Shown here: in pieces, positions 46,049 through 58,495 of the stretch
Layout of the letters: each line of letters starts with the position of its first letter
Numbering within the stretch: the stretch's first letter is position 1
From: Riptortus pedestris
Lineage: Eukaryota; Arthropoda; Insecta; Hemiptera; Alydidae
Assembly: GCA_019009955.1 (NCBI GenBank)
Contig: CM032230.1
Location: 121,403,001 to 121,467,000 of the forward strand
Length of the DNA: 64,000 bases
Direction of reading: 5' to 3'
Position numbers and translations under genes: made by a program
Notes under the pieces: generated by a model
Told to the model about the DNA's origin: nothing
Seen by the model: only the letters and a program-made list of their open reading frames with translations
Databases searched by the model: none

Positions 46049-46103
<55 letters not shown>

Positions 46104-46645
46104 GTCTATTAACGCTCTAGCTGTCGTAATTTTTGTTTGATCGTTACCAAACTCGATATTTAATCGTTTTATGTGTAAAGGAAGATCATGTTCGTTAATG
46201 GCTGAAATCGGACCAGTGGGAGGGGGGGTTTAAAGGGCGGGGATTTTTGAAAATTCAAAATATCTCCGTTATTATGCGTCGGATCGAAAAATTGTATAGA
46301 ATTAATCTTATTGCAAATTAAATATACTATAAATATTAATTCTGTATCTGGAATATTAACCGAGATATTTGCATTTGTATTCTGCGTGTGGTCACCAGTA
46401 GGCTATGTTCGGACTTTCCGCCGAGAGCTCTGGCGGGCGTTTCCTTAACTATTCGTCCCTCGTGAATAGGTTTAGAGGTTAGGTTAACTGTTTTTTGGGG
46501 CTAGAAACTACTGGGTTATTACGCCCTAAATTATGTTTTAGGTTTAGAGGTTTCTTACTACTACAGTTGTTATTAGGCAGATTTCTCTATTGTAAAACTT
46601 CACGTGGGAAATCTGCTTAGTTTACGCAGCCCCTGCGTGACGGAC
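45924..46645 (-). mobile_element. HINE-like element, short form, with a 59-bp insertion
   Basis: Starts TTTTAGCAGTTTCCCCTTAA and ends GCAGCCCCTGCGTGACGGAC; (TA)n near 46052-46105. Near the 5-prime end, 59 bp (46481-46539) are bounded by AGGTTTAGAGGTT on both sides (46468-46480, 46540-46552). It lies opposite to the copy at 45063. Confidence 0.85.
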
Positions 46646-48016
46646 TTTTTTTGTTCTAATTAGTTTCCCTTCTCTAATTACAACAAAAATATATCTATTA
46701 GTAACTATATAAATAAAATATAAAGAACGAAAAAGTAATAATAACAAAATACTACAAGACCAATAAAACGTTATAAAAATTAAAGAAATCAAGATGAGAG
46801 AAAATTACTAAATTATGAATGATCCTGGAAGGTGAAGTCTACGGATCAGGGTCGCAGAACAACACCTTAATCCTTATCAATGATTCCTTGATTGAATCAT
46901 TGATAAGGAATAAGGTATTTTTCTGACATCTCGTTTCGTATTCGAAATCGATAGATTGAGCCAACAGGTTAAATTGTTTCTTTAGTTGGAGAGAGTTTTA
47001 TTAGCAGATTCCCCTTGGGAGAAACCAGATTGGCTCTATAAAACTTTTCGATCCCACTTAAAATAACGCAAATATTTTGTATTTTCGAATCATCTCCCCC
47101 TCTATAGCACCCATTATACCATGTCATAATATTAAAATTCTTTATTTAATACAGTTAACTTTTGCAAACTTTTGATAAGAAACAGAAAATATCATTAACG
47201 TTATTTTCACTGTTGCAATGCAAAACGTTTACCAATGACAGGTATTCTTAGTGGCACTCCATTTTATAAAGGAAGTTTACCCTGTGTGATCTAAAAGCAG
47301 GGCAATAAAACATTAAATGATTTAAATGTAAATACTCGTACATATATTATTACCATCATTTACGTGCCTCTTCAGTTTTTATAATATGGACCATGTTTTT
47401 ATATGATAATTTTAAATATTCACAAGATGAAATTTCTTAGTTGACTGACTAGTTTAAATTTATTTGTATTTGTGTGAAGTGTTAAATAATTTTCAGGGAA
47501 AAAGTTGTTAAAATTTTCAGAGACTTCTATTGACTGGGCTGTAACTGGAGTTAAGAACTCTTTCAACGTCAATAGACTCGAAATGGTTTATTTTGTTTTC
47601 AATGATGGTATTCTTGTTAACTAATAAAGTTTGTTTATCTAAAGATTCGAAAAAAATATTCTGCAACATAATTATTTCCTACTATCATTTATACTACTGA
47701 TAACCAATTATATTTTATGTCGCTTTTTCTATTGCATAAATTAAATAGATAAAGAATTGGTTTCTTGGTAGTCAGGCATTGAGAGCAGTTTTTACACAGA
47801 AATTAATAATTTTCATAAATATAACTACCTTTAAGTGAGTTCGACCAGACCAAAAGGACTATATGATTCGGGGTACATCTTGGCAAAAATACAAATACTT
47901 TAAGAACTGTAGCTGTACATATTCAATAACCCCAAACCTTTTCTCCATAAAGAAGAGTTAATGTGACCATAGAATCCAACTGGGTCATTATTGCTTCCCA
48001 GGCAACAATGTTGTCT
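46646..48016. other. No recognised gene; one short HINE-like patch
   Basis: Around 47000-47110, TTAGCAGATTCCCCTTGGGA followed by TAAAACTTTTCGATCCCACT joins a terminus and an interior word of the family, a rearranged remnant. A short inverted repeat (TCCTTATCAATGATT / AATCATTGATAAGGA) occurs near 46870-46908. Nothing else was identified. Confidence 0.4.
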
Positions 48017-48815
48017 CTTTTAGCAGATATCCCTTAAGGGAAATATTTCTTCAAATGTCCATCGATCCTACCCAGGAGATGACGAAAATTAGGTCCGTTC
48101 AAAACTGTATATATCAGTAGCGGTCGCAATTCTTGTTTAATCATTACAAAACTCGATATTTAGTCATTTTATGTAAAAATAAAGGTCAAGTTCTTTAGCG
48201 AATGAAATCGAACCAGGAGAGAGGGGCAGAATTTTGAAAATTAGAAATATTTTCGTTACCATACGTCGGATCAAATAAAAAATTAGGAACCAATCTCATT
48301 GCAAATTAAATGTGCTATAAATATTGTTATATTCATTTATTCTCTACCTTAAAATTAACCAAGATATTTGTATTTTTCCGTTTTCAGCCTTCAGCAAATC
48401 ACATCATACGAAGCTTAAATACCAAATATAGTTTTCAAGAGACACTTATACGAGATAGACGCAAATATGTTTGGTGGCCCCATTTCTTTAGTTTTGGGAC
48501 TAATAAATTTGATTAATTGAGATGAAAATGATTTTGATTCATTATATATTACAGTGCTAAATATAGTAAATAGTTTCGAATCAAATTAATACGTTATATT
48601 CAGATATATTACAGTAATTGTTTTTCTTTCCGGTAAGAGGTTGGCAGAACTGTTTGTTTACATTTCAGATGCTTTCCGTCGGTAGGTTTCTTATTATCGT
48701 TTGTATTTATTCACTTAATATTCACGGTGGTGTTGTGTTACCGGTATGTAGATTTATCTTTTATTAAACTTCACGCGGGAATTCTGCTTAATTTACGCAG
48801 CCCCTGCGTGACGGA
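48017..48815 (-). mobile_element. HINE-like element, long form, reverse
   Basis: Starts TTTTAGCAGATATCCCTTAA; about 40 bp after the palindrome are deleted, so GGGAAAT runs directly into ATTTCTTCAAATGTCCATCG. No microsatellite of note. Ends GCAGCCCCTGCGTGACGGAC. Confidence 0.85.
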
Positions 48816-49488
48816 CGTTTTGAGTATTGCTGCATATAGAAATATTATAAATAAAACTTATAATTGTATTCTTTAAATTATAATACTTATAACAACGAGT
48901 GACATTGAATGACTATTAAGTGACATAAATTTCAGTTCGAAGTTGTGTTAAAAATATTATTGGTCTGTATCTTGGGACGTCGGTACTGTATGAAAAACAG
49001 ATGGACAAACATGCCTTGCTCCCATATGGCATCAAGGTTGCCTAATTATATCTACATATTTTCTTTTTCTCTCACAATCAATTGCCAGAAGGCCTTTAAC
49101 GTCAGATGACGTATATTCCTTATTAACATCTCATAGATATAATAAGTCTCTGCCATGGAAAACATTAGTCTCTAATTCAGTTAATAAGTTCTGATTAGCG
49201 CCACATATTAATTAATACAAAAACTCCAAATAATATTAATTAGTTGTGCTCATTCATTGCACATGTGTTATTATATACTTTTCTTTTGTGAAACATTACT
49301 TTTGGGAATTCACTTCACAAATTAAAAAGCAGAAGGTCATCAAAAATAAATAATTCAGATAAAACATTTTATTTTCGTTCCCCAATTAGTTTCTCGCCCA
49401 ATTGATTAGGGGCAAAACAGCAAAAATATAGCCGTAAAATAAAAATACTACTTCAGTATAGTAAAGTAGTGACAGAGCCAAACTAGAA
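48816..49488. other. No recognised gene
   Basis: AT-rich spacer. The stretch near 49230-49460 (TTTTGTGAAACATTACTTTT ... AAAATACTACTTCAGTAT) resembles, in reverse, the sequence near 39610-39860, so it is a shared unnamed repeat or old duplication. Confidence 0.4.
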
Positions 49489-49950
49489 AAAGGCCGTCAC
49501 TAACCAGATCTCCCACGTGAGTTACGTATTTGTATTTATTTAAAAAAGTAAAAGTTCAACGAGAACAATGATTGGTATTTAGGCTTCAAATACTGTGATT
49601 CATAATATAACAGTTTATTGTTGCTATGACAATTAGTAGGAGTGGGGGTTTACTCAAGGCCGAAAAGTACAAAATGCAAATATCTCGGTTATTAATCAAG
49701 ATAATGAAAAAATATACATAATAACATTTATAGAACATTTCATTTTCAATAAGATTGATTCTATACAATTTCTTGATCCGACACATAAGAACGGAGATAT
49801 TTCGAATTTTCGAAATTCTCCTCCTCTAACCCGCTCCCCTTCCCTAGGTCCGATTTTAGAATAGTTAACAAACTTGATCTTTCTTTTTACATAAAGCGTT
49901 TATATATTCGAGTTTGGCAACGATTGCGACGGCTAGAGCGTTAATATATA
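49489..49950 (+). mobile_element. HINE-like element, 3-prime truncated
   Basis: GCCGTCACTAACCAGATCTC then CCACGTGAG is a shortened 5-prime end. The interior (AATGCAAATATCTCGGTTAT, AACGGAGATATTTCGAATTT, CGACGGCTAGAGCG) follows and stops after a short TA run. Confidence 0.75.
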
Positions 49951-51006
49951 TATACTCTATCATGAACAGTCCAATATTTTACTTTATTTGTCACAGTCAG
50001 CTTTGAAATTTGTCTTTCATCCGTCAGTAGTGTACAGTAATATATCTAATAATGGTTTATTTATTCGATAAATATATACATGTATGAGTATGTATATATA
50101 CAAAAATGCTGTGATAGCAGACTCTGGTCGTCTTCCTTTTCTTTTCACTGGGCCATAAGAACATGAGGTCCAACATATAATTAAGAGAGCATTTATATTT
50201 TGAAACATAAAAAAAAAATAATAATAAAAAAAAGTAAATAAAATAAAATGTGTCGGTAGGGGTTGTACAATAGACTAGTGACTGGTGTAGAAGGCCGTCT
50301 GGCAGTGACAGATGGTAGCCGAGAGATGTATCTCATCCAACGGCCAAATGACCAGTAATGCTATTAAGTCTGCTATGGTCTAGATATTTCATTTTTCCTC
50401 CTTTAAGTCGTCTCTTCTTAGATATACATTAATCATACTTTCTTCAGCTGTAGGTTTTCTGTATTCAGAGCAGAGGGTGGAGAAATGATAATTTTTATTT
50501 TCTCTCTCTCTCTCTTTCTCTCTCACCCAAAGCTTTCCTAATTAAAACCTTCAAATGAAAATAGGGCGCTGATGTTTCTCATTGCTATGTACAATATTGT
50601 TATTAGGCACTTGATGGTTGTTCAACAGTTTGTAAATAAATGAGTCTCAGGTTGGACGATTTACGAGCAACAGGAGTTTTGCAAGATTTTTTTTTTTTTT
50701 TTTTTTTAGAATCTTGTTCTGTACATTTTTAATTAATTATATTTTCATTGGAATTTTACTGTGTGTGATCTCGTCAATTTAAGATAGTGCGTTATATATA
50801 AATTGTATGTAAAATGCATGTAGTATAAAATTATCACTGATCAGTTTGTGAATAAAGTCAGCATATTACAGCTTGGACAGACAACCGTACCTCGCCTTGG
50901 AAGAACTGCACTTCAATAAGAAAGTTGGGCACAGACATCTCAGAAAAGCTTGTGGCTTACAGAGGTGTACTACATTTTTTGCCCGGTACGCCTGAACTAA
51001 GAAGAA
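49951..51006. other. No recognised gene
   Basis: Contains a short CT-rich run near 50500-50525 and a T run at 50687-50707. No coding signature was seen. Confidence 0.4.
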
Positions 51007-51064
51007 AGTCCGTCACGCAGGGGCTGCGTAAACTAAGCAGATTTCCCTCGTGAAGTTAAGTAAA

Positions 51065-51115
<51 letters not shown>

Positions 51116-51842
51116 CTGATAACACAACACCACCGTAAATAAATACAAACGGAAATTAGAAATGTTTCGGCCAATTTCAATAACCTGCCTACAGGAAGCG
51201 TTAGGTTAGAAATGTAAACAAACAGGTCTGCCCGCCTCACACCGGAAAGAAAAACATTACTGAAATATATCAGAATATAACATATTAATTTCATTGAGAA
51301 CTATTTACTATATCTAGTACTGTAATTAATAATGAGTCAGAATAATTGTTATCTCAATCAATCAAATTTTAGTAGTCCAAAACCCTAAGACAGGGGGGGG
51401 GCACCAGGACATATTTGCATGTATCTCGTATAATAAAGGTCTCTTGAATACAATTTTTGGTATTTAAACTTCGAAAAATGTGATTTATTATGTAGCAGAG
51501 TATTGTTTATGTAACATGAGTAGAAGTGGCGGTTTGCTGATAGCTGAAAACTGAAAAATGCAAATATCTCGGTTAATATTCAAGATAGTGAATAAATGTA
51601 TATAACAATATTTATAGTATATTTAATTTTCAATAAGATTGATTCTATACAATTTTTCGATCCGACGCATAATAACGGAGATATTTCGATTTTTCAAAAA
51701 TCCTCCCCTCTAAATCCCCCCCCCCCTGAGCCAATTTCAGCCGTTAACGAACTTGATGTTTCTTTTTACATAAAACGACTAAATATTTGTAAAGATTAAA
51801 CAATAATTGCGACCGCTAGAGCGGTAACAGACAAATATATAG

Positions 51843-51906
<64 letters not shown>

Positions 51907-52032
51907 TTTTGAACGGACCTCATTTTCGTCATCTCCTGGGTAGGATCGATGGACATTTGAAGAAAAAATTTGAAAATCGCATCATGAGTACGACCTCAAT
52001 AGCTGATTTCCCTTAAGGGAAATCTGCTAAAA
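51007..52032 (+). mobile_element. HINE-like element, long form, two TA tracts
   Basis: Starts GTCCGTCACGCAGGGGCTGC and ends CCCTTAAGGGAAATCTGCTA then AAA. Besides the usual slot (51847-51902) a second TA tract lies near the 5-prime end (51068-51110). The long-form block is complete (ACAGGAAGCGTTAGGTTAGA, ACACCGGAAAGAAAAAC). Confidence 0.9.
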
Positions 52033-52149
52033 GAAAAACGAAAAGAAAAATAACGCAGAAGAGGAAGGACATGCGAAGAAAATTAAAGAAAATGTGCAAG
52101 CAACCAAAATTAAAACAATTATCTCGTGTACACATGCATATCGAGCTGT

Positions 52150-52575
52150 GATGTAGGATAGGATAAGGATCGTTGGTTAAGTATCTGGATAGTGAAATAA
52201 CATTTATAGGGCATTAATTCTGCATAAACATTGGTTCTATACAATTTTTCGATTCCACGTTAAATAAATGAGATATTTTAAATTTTCAAAATTCCTCCTC
52301 CTAAACCCCCCTCCTACTTGTCGGATTTCAGCCGTGAACGAGCTTGATCTTTAATTTTACGTAAAGCATTAAAATATCAAATTTGGTAACTTTTAAACAA
52401 TGTGCGATCCTTAGAGCGCTAGCGGAAACTCACACACATTTATATAGATTTAAATGAAACTCATTTTCGTCATATCCTTGAAATGGTTGATGGGCATTTG
52501 AAGGAATTTTCGGAAAATCGCGGCATTAGTATCTACAACCTCAACAGCTAATATCCCATTATGGAAATCTTCAAA
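52150..52575 (+). mobile_element. HINE-like element, old, forward
   Basis: Family words with many changes: ACAATTTTTCGATTCCACGT, TCGGATTTCAGCCGTGAACG, TCATTTTCGTCATATCC, end CAGCTAATATCCCATTATGG. A short ACACACA remnant occupies the slot. Confidence 0.65.
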
Positions 52576-52768
52576 AATGAAGATATTTACAAGAATATGA
52601 ATTCCCTTTCCCTTCCACCCTGGCTCTTGGTTGAATGGACTTGGCGATTAACTTCGTATAGTATTTCTTGTACAGCATAATTCTTGAACAAGGCTAATAT
52701 TTGAGCTAGAAAATGCTTGAATAGCGGCTAATTCTCTATAGCGGCTATGAATGAACTTTTTGAATGCA

Positions 52769-52890
52769 TTTTAGCAGATTTCCCTTAAGGGAAATCAGCT
52801 ATTGAGGTCGTACTCATGACGCGATTTTCGAAAATGTTCTTCAAATGTCCATCGATCCTACCCAGGAGATGACGAAAATGAGGTCCGTTC

Positions 52891-52952
<62 letters not shown>

Positions 52953-53573
52953 TTGCCTGTTAACGCCCTAGCGATCGCAATTCTTGTTTGATCGTTACCA
53001 AACTCTATATTTAATGTTTTATGTAAAAATAAAGATTAAGTTCGTTAATGACTGAAATCAGACCAGTGGGAGGGGGATTTAGAGGGGGGATTTTCGAAAA
53101 TTCGAAATATCTCCTCGGATTGAAAACTAATATAGAACCAATCTTATTGCAAATTAAATTTACTATAAATATTGCTATATACATTTATTCTGTATCTTGA
53201 ATATTAACCGAGATATTTGCATTTTTATGAAGTCTGTGGTCGGGTATAGTTCGGATTAGGTCGGCCATTTCCGTCACTGCTCGATTCAGGTGGAAGCTTC
53301 TTCTAACCTTACCTGTCGTTTCTAACCTTACCTTCGTTACTTTGTGAGATTTATGCAAATACGTTCTGTTCATCCACCCTCCCCCCCTTTCCTTAGTTCT
53401 TGAACTACTAAAATTTGAGTTGTTAAAATATAAATTATTCTTACAATTCAGAAGCCGTTTCAGTTGGGAATTTATTTTAATTAACTGAAAGATTTCTTAT
53501 TACCATTTGTATTTAATCACAGTGGTGTTGTGTTATCAGTATGTAGATTTCTCTATTGTAAAACTTCACAAGG
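52769..53573 (-). mobile_element. HINE-like element, 5-prime end lost
   Basis: Starts TTTTAGCAGATTTCCCTTAA; (TA)n near 52896-52948; the long-form block ends at TTCTCTATTGTAAAACTTCA then CA, where the terminal GTGGGAAATCTGC sequence is replaced by unrelated sequence. Confidence 0.85.
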
Positions 53574-54439
53574 TAACCCCACTACCACTGTACAGTATCT
53601 AAAGTGTGTTATTTTTGCTAGTTAAAATATTTTTCATTTGTGCCCATAAGTGGGGTAATATTTATGTAAGAGGCAATCAAATGGATTTATTGTTGCAAAT
53701 CCTGTAATTTGAACATAATAGATTTTGGTGGGTATAAATTTTAATTTAGAAATTTTAATTGATTTTGGTGGTTTCATGATCTAGGTACCCGTAGATCTCC
53801 ATCGTTGGCCCACCAACTACTCATTCTAACTGGTGCATTCGTTGGCATAACGTTACTACCTACCTATATGTTTTCAAGCGTACCAATGCTTGTCCACGGC
53901 GACCATCTCTCGTTTTTCCATTTCTTTCGTTATCTGAGCACAGCAGAGCCTAATTGTTATCCAGATTATCGTAAATTATTATTTGTCATTATTTTTCATC
54001 TACATGACATTTATACCAAAGAGGATTCATTTTCTTGTAATTATTTTTCTGGTGTTTTAAGTACTCTTCTGGACCATTTATTTTCCTTTACTTTCATTTT
54101 ACCGCCCAGGGTATTATTTATATTTCTAATCTTTATTTAGCCGACATAGTACTGATTTGTTATGGTCTGAATGTCACTCAAGAAGACCGATCAGAAACTT
54201 AGTAGAACTTGAAAATATTGACGTCAAAACGTATATTTATAGTCTATCCGGAGTAATTTATCTGTGATCAACATTAAAGTTTCTTCTCTCGGACGAAAAG
54301 TGGGCGTTATTTTTTCGCTTTTGGAGTCCGCAACATGAGATTATATGTGAGTAGAGACTAAGTTTATCTTCACACATTTAAAGTGTAATTTTATTTTGCT
54401 CCATATTGCGTGCTTAAACTTCAGTTAACCCGAATCAAT
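53574..54439. other. No recognised gene; 111-codon open frame
   Basis: The plus frame 53805-54140 is hydrophobic in parts (SVPMLVHGDHLSFFHFF; FTFILPPRVLFIFLIFI) but has no family motif I know and no clear gene context. AGTGGGGTAATATT near 53648 echoes GGTAACCCCACTAC near 53573, possibly an element edge. Confidence 0.3.
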
Positions 54440-55022
54440 TAGCAAATTTGACGGAAGTCAGGTATTGTGGTCGTACTTATGACGTAATTCTTCAAATGTA
54501 CGTCGGTCCTACCGAGAAGATTACGAAAATGTGGTCCGTTGACAACTGTGTATATATATAATATATTTGTCTGTTACCGCTCTGGGGGACGCAATTATTG
54601 TTTTATCATTACCAAACATGATATATAAGCGTTTCATGCAAAACTAAAGATCAAGTTCGTTATCAGCAGAAACCGGACTGGGGAGGAGGGGAGGAATTTC
54701 TTAATATCTCTTTTATCATCGAAAATTTATATAGAACAAACCTTACTGAAAATGTAATTTTCTGTAAAATCTTGTTATGTACACTTTTTCATTATCTTTA
54801 ACACTAACCGAAATATTTGAGTATTTTAGTTTTCGGCCTTTAGTAAACCCCCACTCCTGCTCATGCCATACTTACAATAAGCTGTTACATTATGAAGCAC
54901 TTTATTTGAACCCTAAATAACCAATACTGTCCTCATTGAACTTCTACGTCACGAGATAAATGCAAATACGTGACGCAAGTGGGGAAATCTGCTTAGTTAA
55001 CGCAGCCCTTCCGTGACGGACT
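54440..55022 (-). mobile_element. HINE-like element, diverged subtype
   Basis: GTCAGGTATTGTGGTCGTAC, TATGACGTAATTCTTCAAAT, AAATGTGGTCCGTTGACAAC, then ACCAAACATGATATATAAGC and the end GGGGAAATCTGCTTAGTTAA then CGCAGCCCTTCCGTGACGGA. The 3-prime palindrome is mostly lost. Confidence 0.75.
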
Positions 55023-55399
55023 TTTACATTTGAATTGTTGTTGGATCTTTGGGGCAATTATGCATTTAATTGAACCACACCTCTAATCAATTTAGAAGCA
55101 GGTGAGATGAGGTAGTTTAATCTTCGTGCCAAGATGAGACTTGTTGTTCGGAGAGCAATTCAGTCTATAATAGATTTGAGATACAACACGGAATACAAAA
55201 CTTCCATGAAAAGTCATTAAATTACTCTGAGGCCGGCAGGTTTCGACGGCAGAGAGTATGATTAATGACCAATCACAACTCCACTGGTCACTGTTTTCAA
55301 ACTTACTGTGGATCAGTACAATATCGGACATAAAAGGTAATAAATGAAACATGAACTGTAGTAGCTGATAGAGCACTGAATGGGTAGGTTTTCGCGTTT
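55023..55399. other. No recognised gene
   Basis: A 94-codon minus-strand open frame (55092-55376) has no recognisable motif. Confidence 0.35.
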
Positions 55400-55852
55400 A
55401 TTAGCAGATTTCTCTTGAGGTTGTACTCATGACGCAATTTTCAAAAATGTTTGCAAATGTCAACATGTCCTCGTTATGGGGAGGATTTAGATATGGAGAA
55501 TTTTGAATATGCGAAATTTTTCCGTTATTATACCTCAGATCTAAAAAGTGTATAGAACAGAACCAATGTTATTTCAAATGTAATATTCTATAAATGTTGT
55601 TAAGTAAATTTGTTTCACTGTCTTTAATCTTAACCGTTTTATTTGCATTTTTAGTTTTCGGCCTTTAGTAACCCCCCCCCCGCCCTACTCCAACTCACGC
55701 CATATTAGCAATACGCTATTTTATTATGAAGCACTTTATTTGAATCTTAAATACAAAATATTGTTCTCATTGAACTAATACTTTTTGAGATAAATTCAAA
55801 TGCGTGGCGCATGTGAAAAATCTGTTTAGTTAACGCATCCCCTGCGTTGCCG
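55400..55852 (-). mobile_element. HINE-like element, internally deleted
   Basis: Starts TTATTAGCAGATTTCTCTTG and runs to AATCTGTTTAGTTAACGCAT then CCCCTGCGTTGCC. The slot and part of the interior are missing. Confidence 0.7.
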
Positions 55853-55935
55853 TTTTTTTTTAATTTTACATGAAACGCATACATATCGAGCAAGGTGATC
55901 AATCAAACATGAGACCACTAGAGCGTTAACACAGA

Positions 55936-55936
<1 letters not shown>

Positions 55937-56014
<78 letters not shown>

Positions 56015-56015
56015 T
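55937..56015. repeat. (CA)n followed by (TA)n microsatellite
   Basis: About 30 bp of CA then about 40 bp of TA with one phase break, at the HINE slot and directly before the Helitron. Confidence 0.9.
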
Positions 56016-57722
56016 ATAAAATTGTAACCTCTGTCTGTACAGTGATTTTTTTCACGATAACTTTTCGTTTCAAATGTCATAGACATCATAACTGCATTTT
56101 GTTTCTTTGGTGTCTGTTTGTTTGTTTGTTACCTTTTCTCGCTTAAACGGCTGAACCCAATTTTATGAAACTTGATTTGTATGTATATTACTACTAACCC
56201 AACTTAGACTTTAGGCTATGTTAATATTCTCTGAGACGAACAGGAGTGGGGGTTTTAAGGGTGGCCTGAAATTAAAAATAGTGATATTTTGTTTCCTATT
56301 GGTTTTTCGGCAGATATGCACACGACGAAAGTTGTTTATTCTGTTATTTAGAGTAACTTTTGTTATATTCACTTTTGTTTTATTACACAGTATAAACGAG
56401 ATATACACTAAAAACTAAAGCGGGGGCCAAGTATATTACTGGGCACTAACGGTTGAACCGAACATAACAAAACTCGGTATGTCAATTAGCATTAATTCTT
56501 CCATAATTATAAGCTATATTAATAATTTAAGGTACAAACGAGAGTGGGGGTTATAAGGGAGGTCTGAAATAAAAATTCGTGATAGTTCGTTTTCGATTTG
56601 TTTTTCGGTAATCGTGCACATGGTAAAAGCTGTTTACTTTTTTATTTAGAGTAACTTTTGTTTTGTAATTTTTTTTGTAAAATAAGGTATGATGTAAGTA
56701 ATGTGTGTAGAAATTTGATGTGCTCGGCAATTCATTCCAATATGAACTACCAGGTTCCTCACCTTTATAAATTAATACAAATCCATGTTTAAATTTTGTC
56801 CTTAATAATTCAAATCTATGTTATTTCTTAACGCCAACAACAGATTGCACCAAGTAAAGTATACGCCCCCCCCCCCATCTCTTATCCTAGACATTAATTC
56901 ATGAGAAACGCCGGTTTTCCCTAAGTGTATTTAATACTTTATTTACTTAGAACGTGAAAAATATTTGAACAAACAGTTTTAGTATTGTGAAGAAAATGTA
57001 ATCTGATTGCTTTAATGTATAACAGGATTAATATCCTAATGGATTTGGCAGCACTGAGGCGAGGGAGGTGTCAAGCTACTTCCTTTGTACTATCAGGTCT
57101 GCCGTTTCCCTGCCAACCTCATATTGGTCTATGCTTACATGATAATTGATGCTTATAGCAATGTAGAGTTATTCTCAGGAATGTGAATTTCTTTAATTAT
57201 CATAAGTAGATAATTTAAAAGGATGAACGCTGGGGAGGTGCACCCAGTTATTTCTGGTATTTATTAACTCTGCTCCATTAATGTATGATATACCTTACTG
57301 AACACCAATATCAATATACTGTTTACAATGGAGACTTACAAAAGAGTATTTTTAATAACGGTTATGACGAACCTAAAACAGCTGTTATCATTAAGCTTTG
57401 TACCGCATCAAGGGAAAGTAACTTTTATTCATAAATGGTTTGGAAGACAGAATACTTTCTACGATTATAAATTATACGTTCATTACGTTATAAAAAAAAA
57501 ACTACAATCACAGGAGATGGGAAATATAAAAATATTGAGGAGAGTGAAACCTTGCATAACAAATAATTTAATTATAAACAAATCCACAGCAACGACGGGT
57601 ATGAACCCTATAGACTGTGACGGGGAAATGTCAAAATATTGTGGAAAGTAAAGTCTTGCCAAAAAATACCATCTTCATTGAGGCTCAAATGAATTCCCTG
57701 GCGAAGCCGGGTACCTTAGCTA
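56016..57722 (+). mobile_element. Non-autonomous Helitron, long copy
   Basis: Starts AAATTGTAACCTCTGTCTGT and ends CCTGGCGAAGCCGGGTACCT then TAGCTAG|T. The stem CCTGGC/GCCGGG a few bases before the terminal CTAG is the standard Helitron 3-prime hairpin. It shares ends and several internal blocks with 12259-13062 but has about 0.7 kb extra (about 56860-57590) that may be a separate insertion. It includes a 107-codon open frame at 57328-57651 without a recognisable motif. No Rep/helicase domain. Confidence 0.8.

Positions 57723-57760
<38 letters not shown>
57723..57760. repeat. (TA)n microsatellite
   Basis: TA run after the Helitron CTAG end. Confidence 0.95.
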
Positions 57761-57761
<1 letters not shown>

Positions 57762-57832
57762 TATAATGTTGAACTGACTGCAGTTTCGTCATCCTCAAAA
57801 GCTGATCTGCCTTGAGAGAAATCTGTCAAAAT

Positions 57833-58185
57833 AATGATAAGCCATCTGTCAATTCAAGAACCATCTCGGGAACCTAGTCTCTCTTGAAAATTAACTTGAG
57901 GCCAATCAAATATGGACTTGCCTGCAGTGTGATTAGTGTCCAATGGGATAGTGAATCAATGAACCAGCGAAGCGTGGAATCGGGATTAGTTTCCTGCAAA
58001 TTCCGGGGGAGAAACGCACCAATTCCTATCCCCAGGACAGAAATCCGAAATATTCAACAGACACCCCCTAGGTTGTTCTACAGAGGCTAGGGATGCTGGT
58101 CGCATTCCAGGGACCATTTGTCCCTTCTCGACTCCTGGTTTCTCCTTCCTTTCGCTTTTCATTATATCCTTCACCTTTTTTTTTT
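57833..58185. other. No recognised gene; more GC-balanced block
   Basis: 57950-58140 is less AT-rich (for example AGAAACGCACCAATTCCTAT, CCCAGGACAGAAATCCG), with overlapping short frames on both strands and no recognised motif. Confidence 0.35.
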
Positions 58186-58490
58186 GTAGCAGGTTTCCCT
58201 TGAGTGGAAATCAGTTATTGAGGTTGTACTCATGACGTGGTTTTCCAAAACTTTCTTCAAATTTCCATCGATTCTACCCAGAAGATGACGAAAATGAGGT
58301 CCGTTCAAAATTCTATCTATCTATCTATCTATTGTTATATTCAGATATATTTCATTAATAGATTGTCTTTCCAGTCTATCTATCTATTCAGCGCTACAAG
58401 GTTTGCTGGCCTGTTTGTTTACAATTCAGTCGATTTCCGTTGTATTTGATTTAAATATTTCTCGTTACCGTTTGTATTTATTCGCATGGC
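58186..58490 (-). mobile_element. HINE-like fragment with (CTAT)n in the slot
   Basis: Starts TGTAGCAGGTTTCCCTTGAG; GATGACGAAAATGAGGTCCG then TTCAAAATT runs into (CTAT)n at 58311-58334; then a deletion leads to the long-form block (GTTATATTCAGATATATTTC, CTGTTTGTTTACAATTCAGT), with a second (TCTA) run between. Confidence 0.7.
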
Positions 58491-58495
58491 TTCGC

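Larger units (their letters stand above)
55860..57832 (+). mobile_element. HINE-like fragment split at its microsatellite by a Helitron
   Basis: Left part: ACATGAAACGCATACATATC, GGTGATCAATCAAACATGAG, ACCACTAGAGCGTTAACA, then (CA)n and (TA)n. Right part after 57760: AATGTTGAACTGACTGCAGT, TTTCGTCATCCTC and CTTGAGAGAAATCTGTCAAA. Together these are the family around the slot. The Helitron at 56016-57722 lies between two TA runs. Confidence 0.65.

Noticed and set aside
53185..53373. 62-codon minus-strand frame
   Set aside because: Lies in a HINE-like copy and has no recognisable motif.
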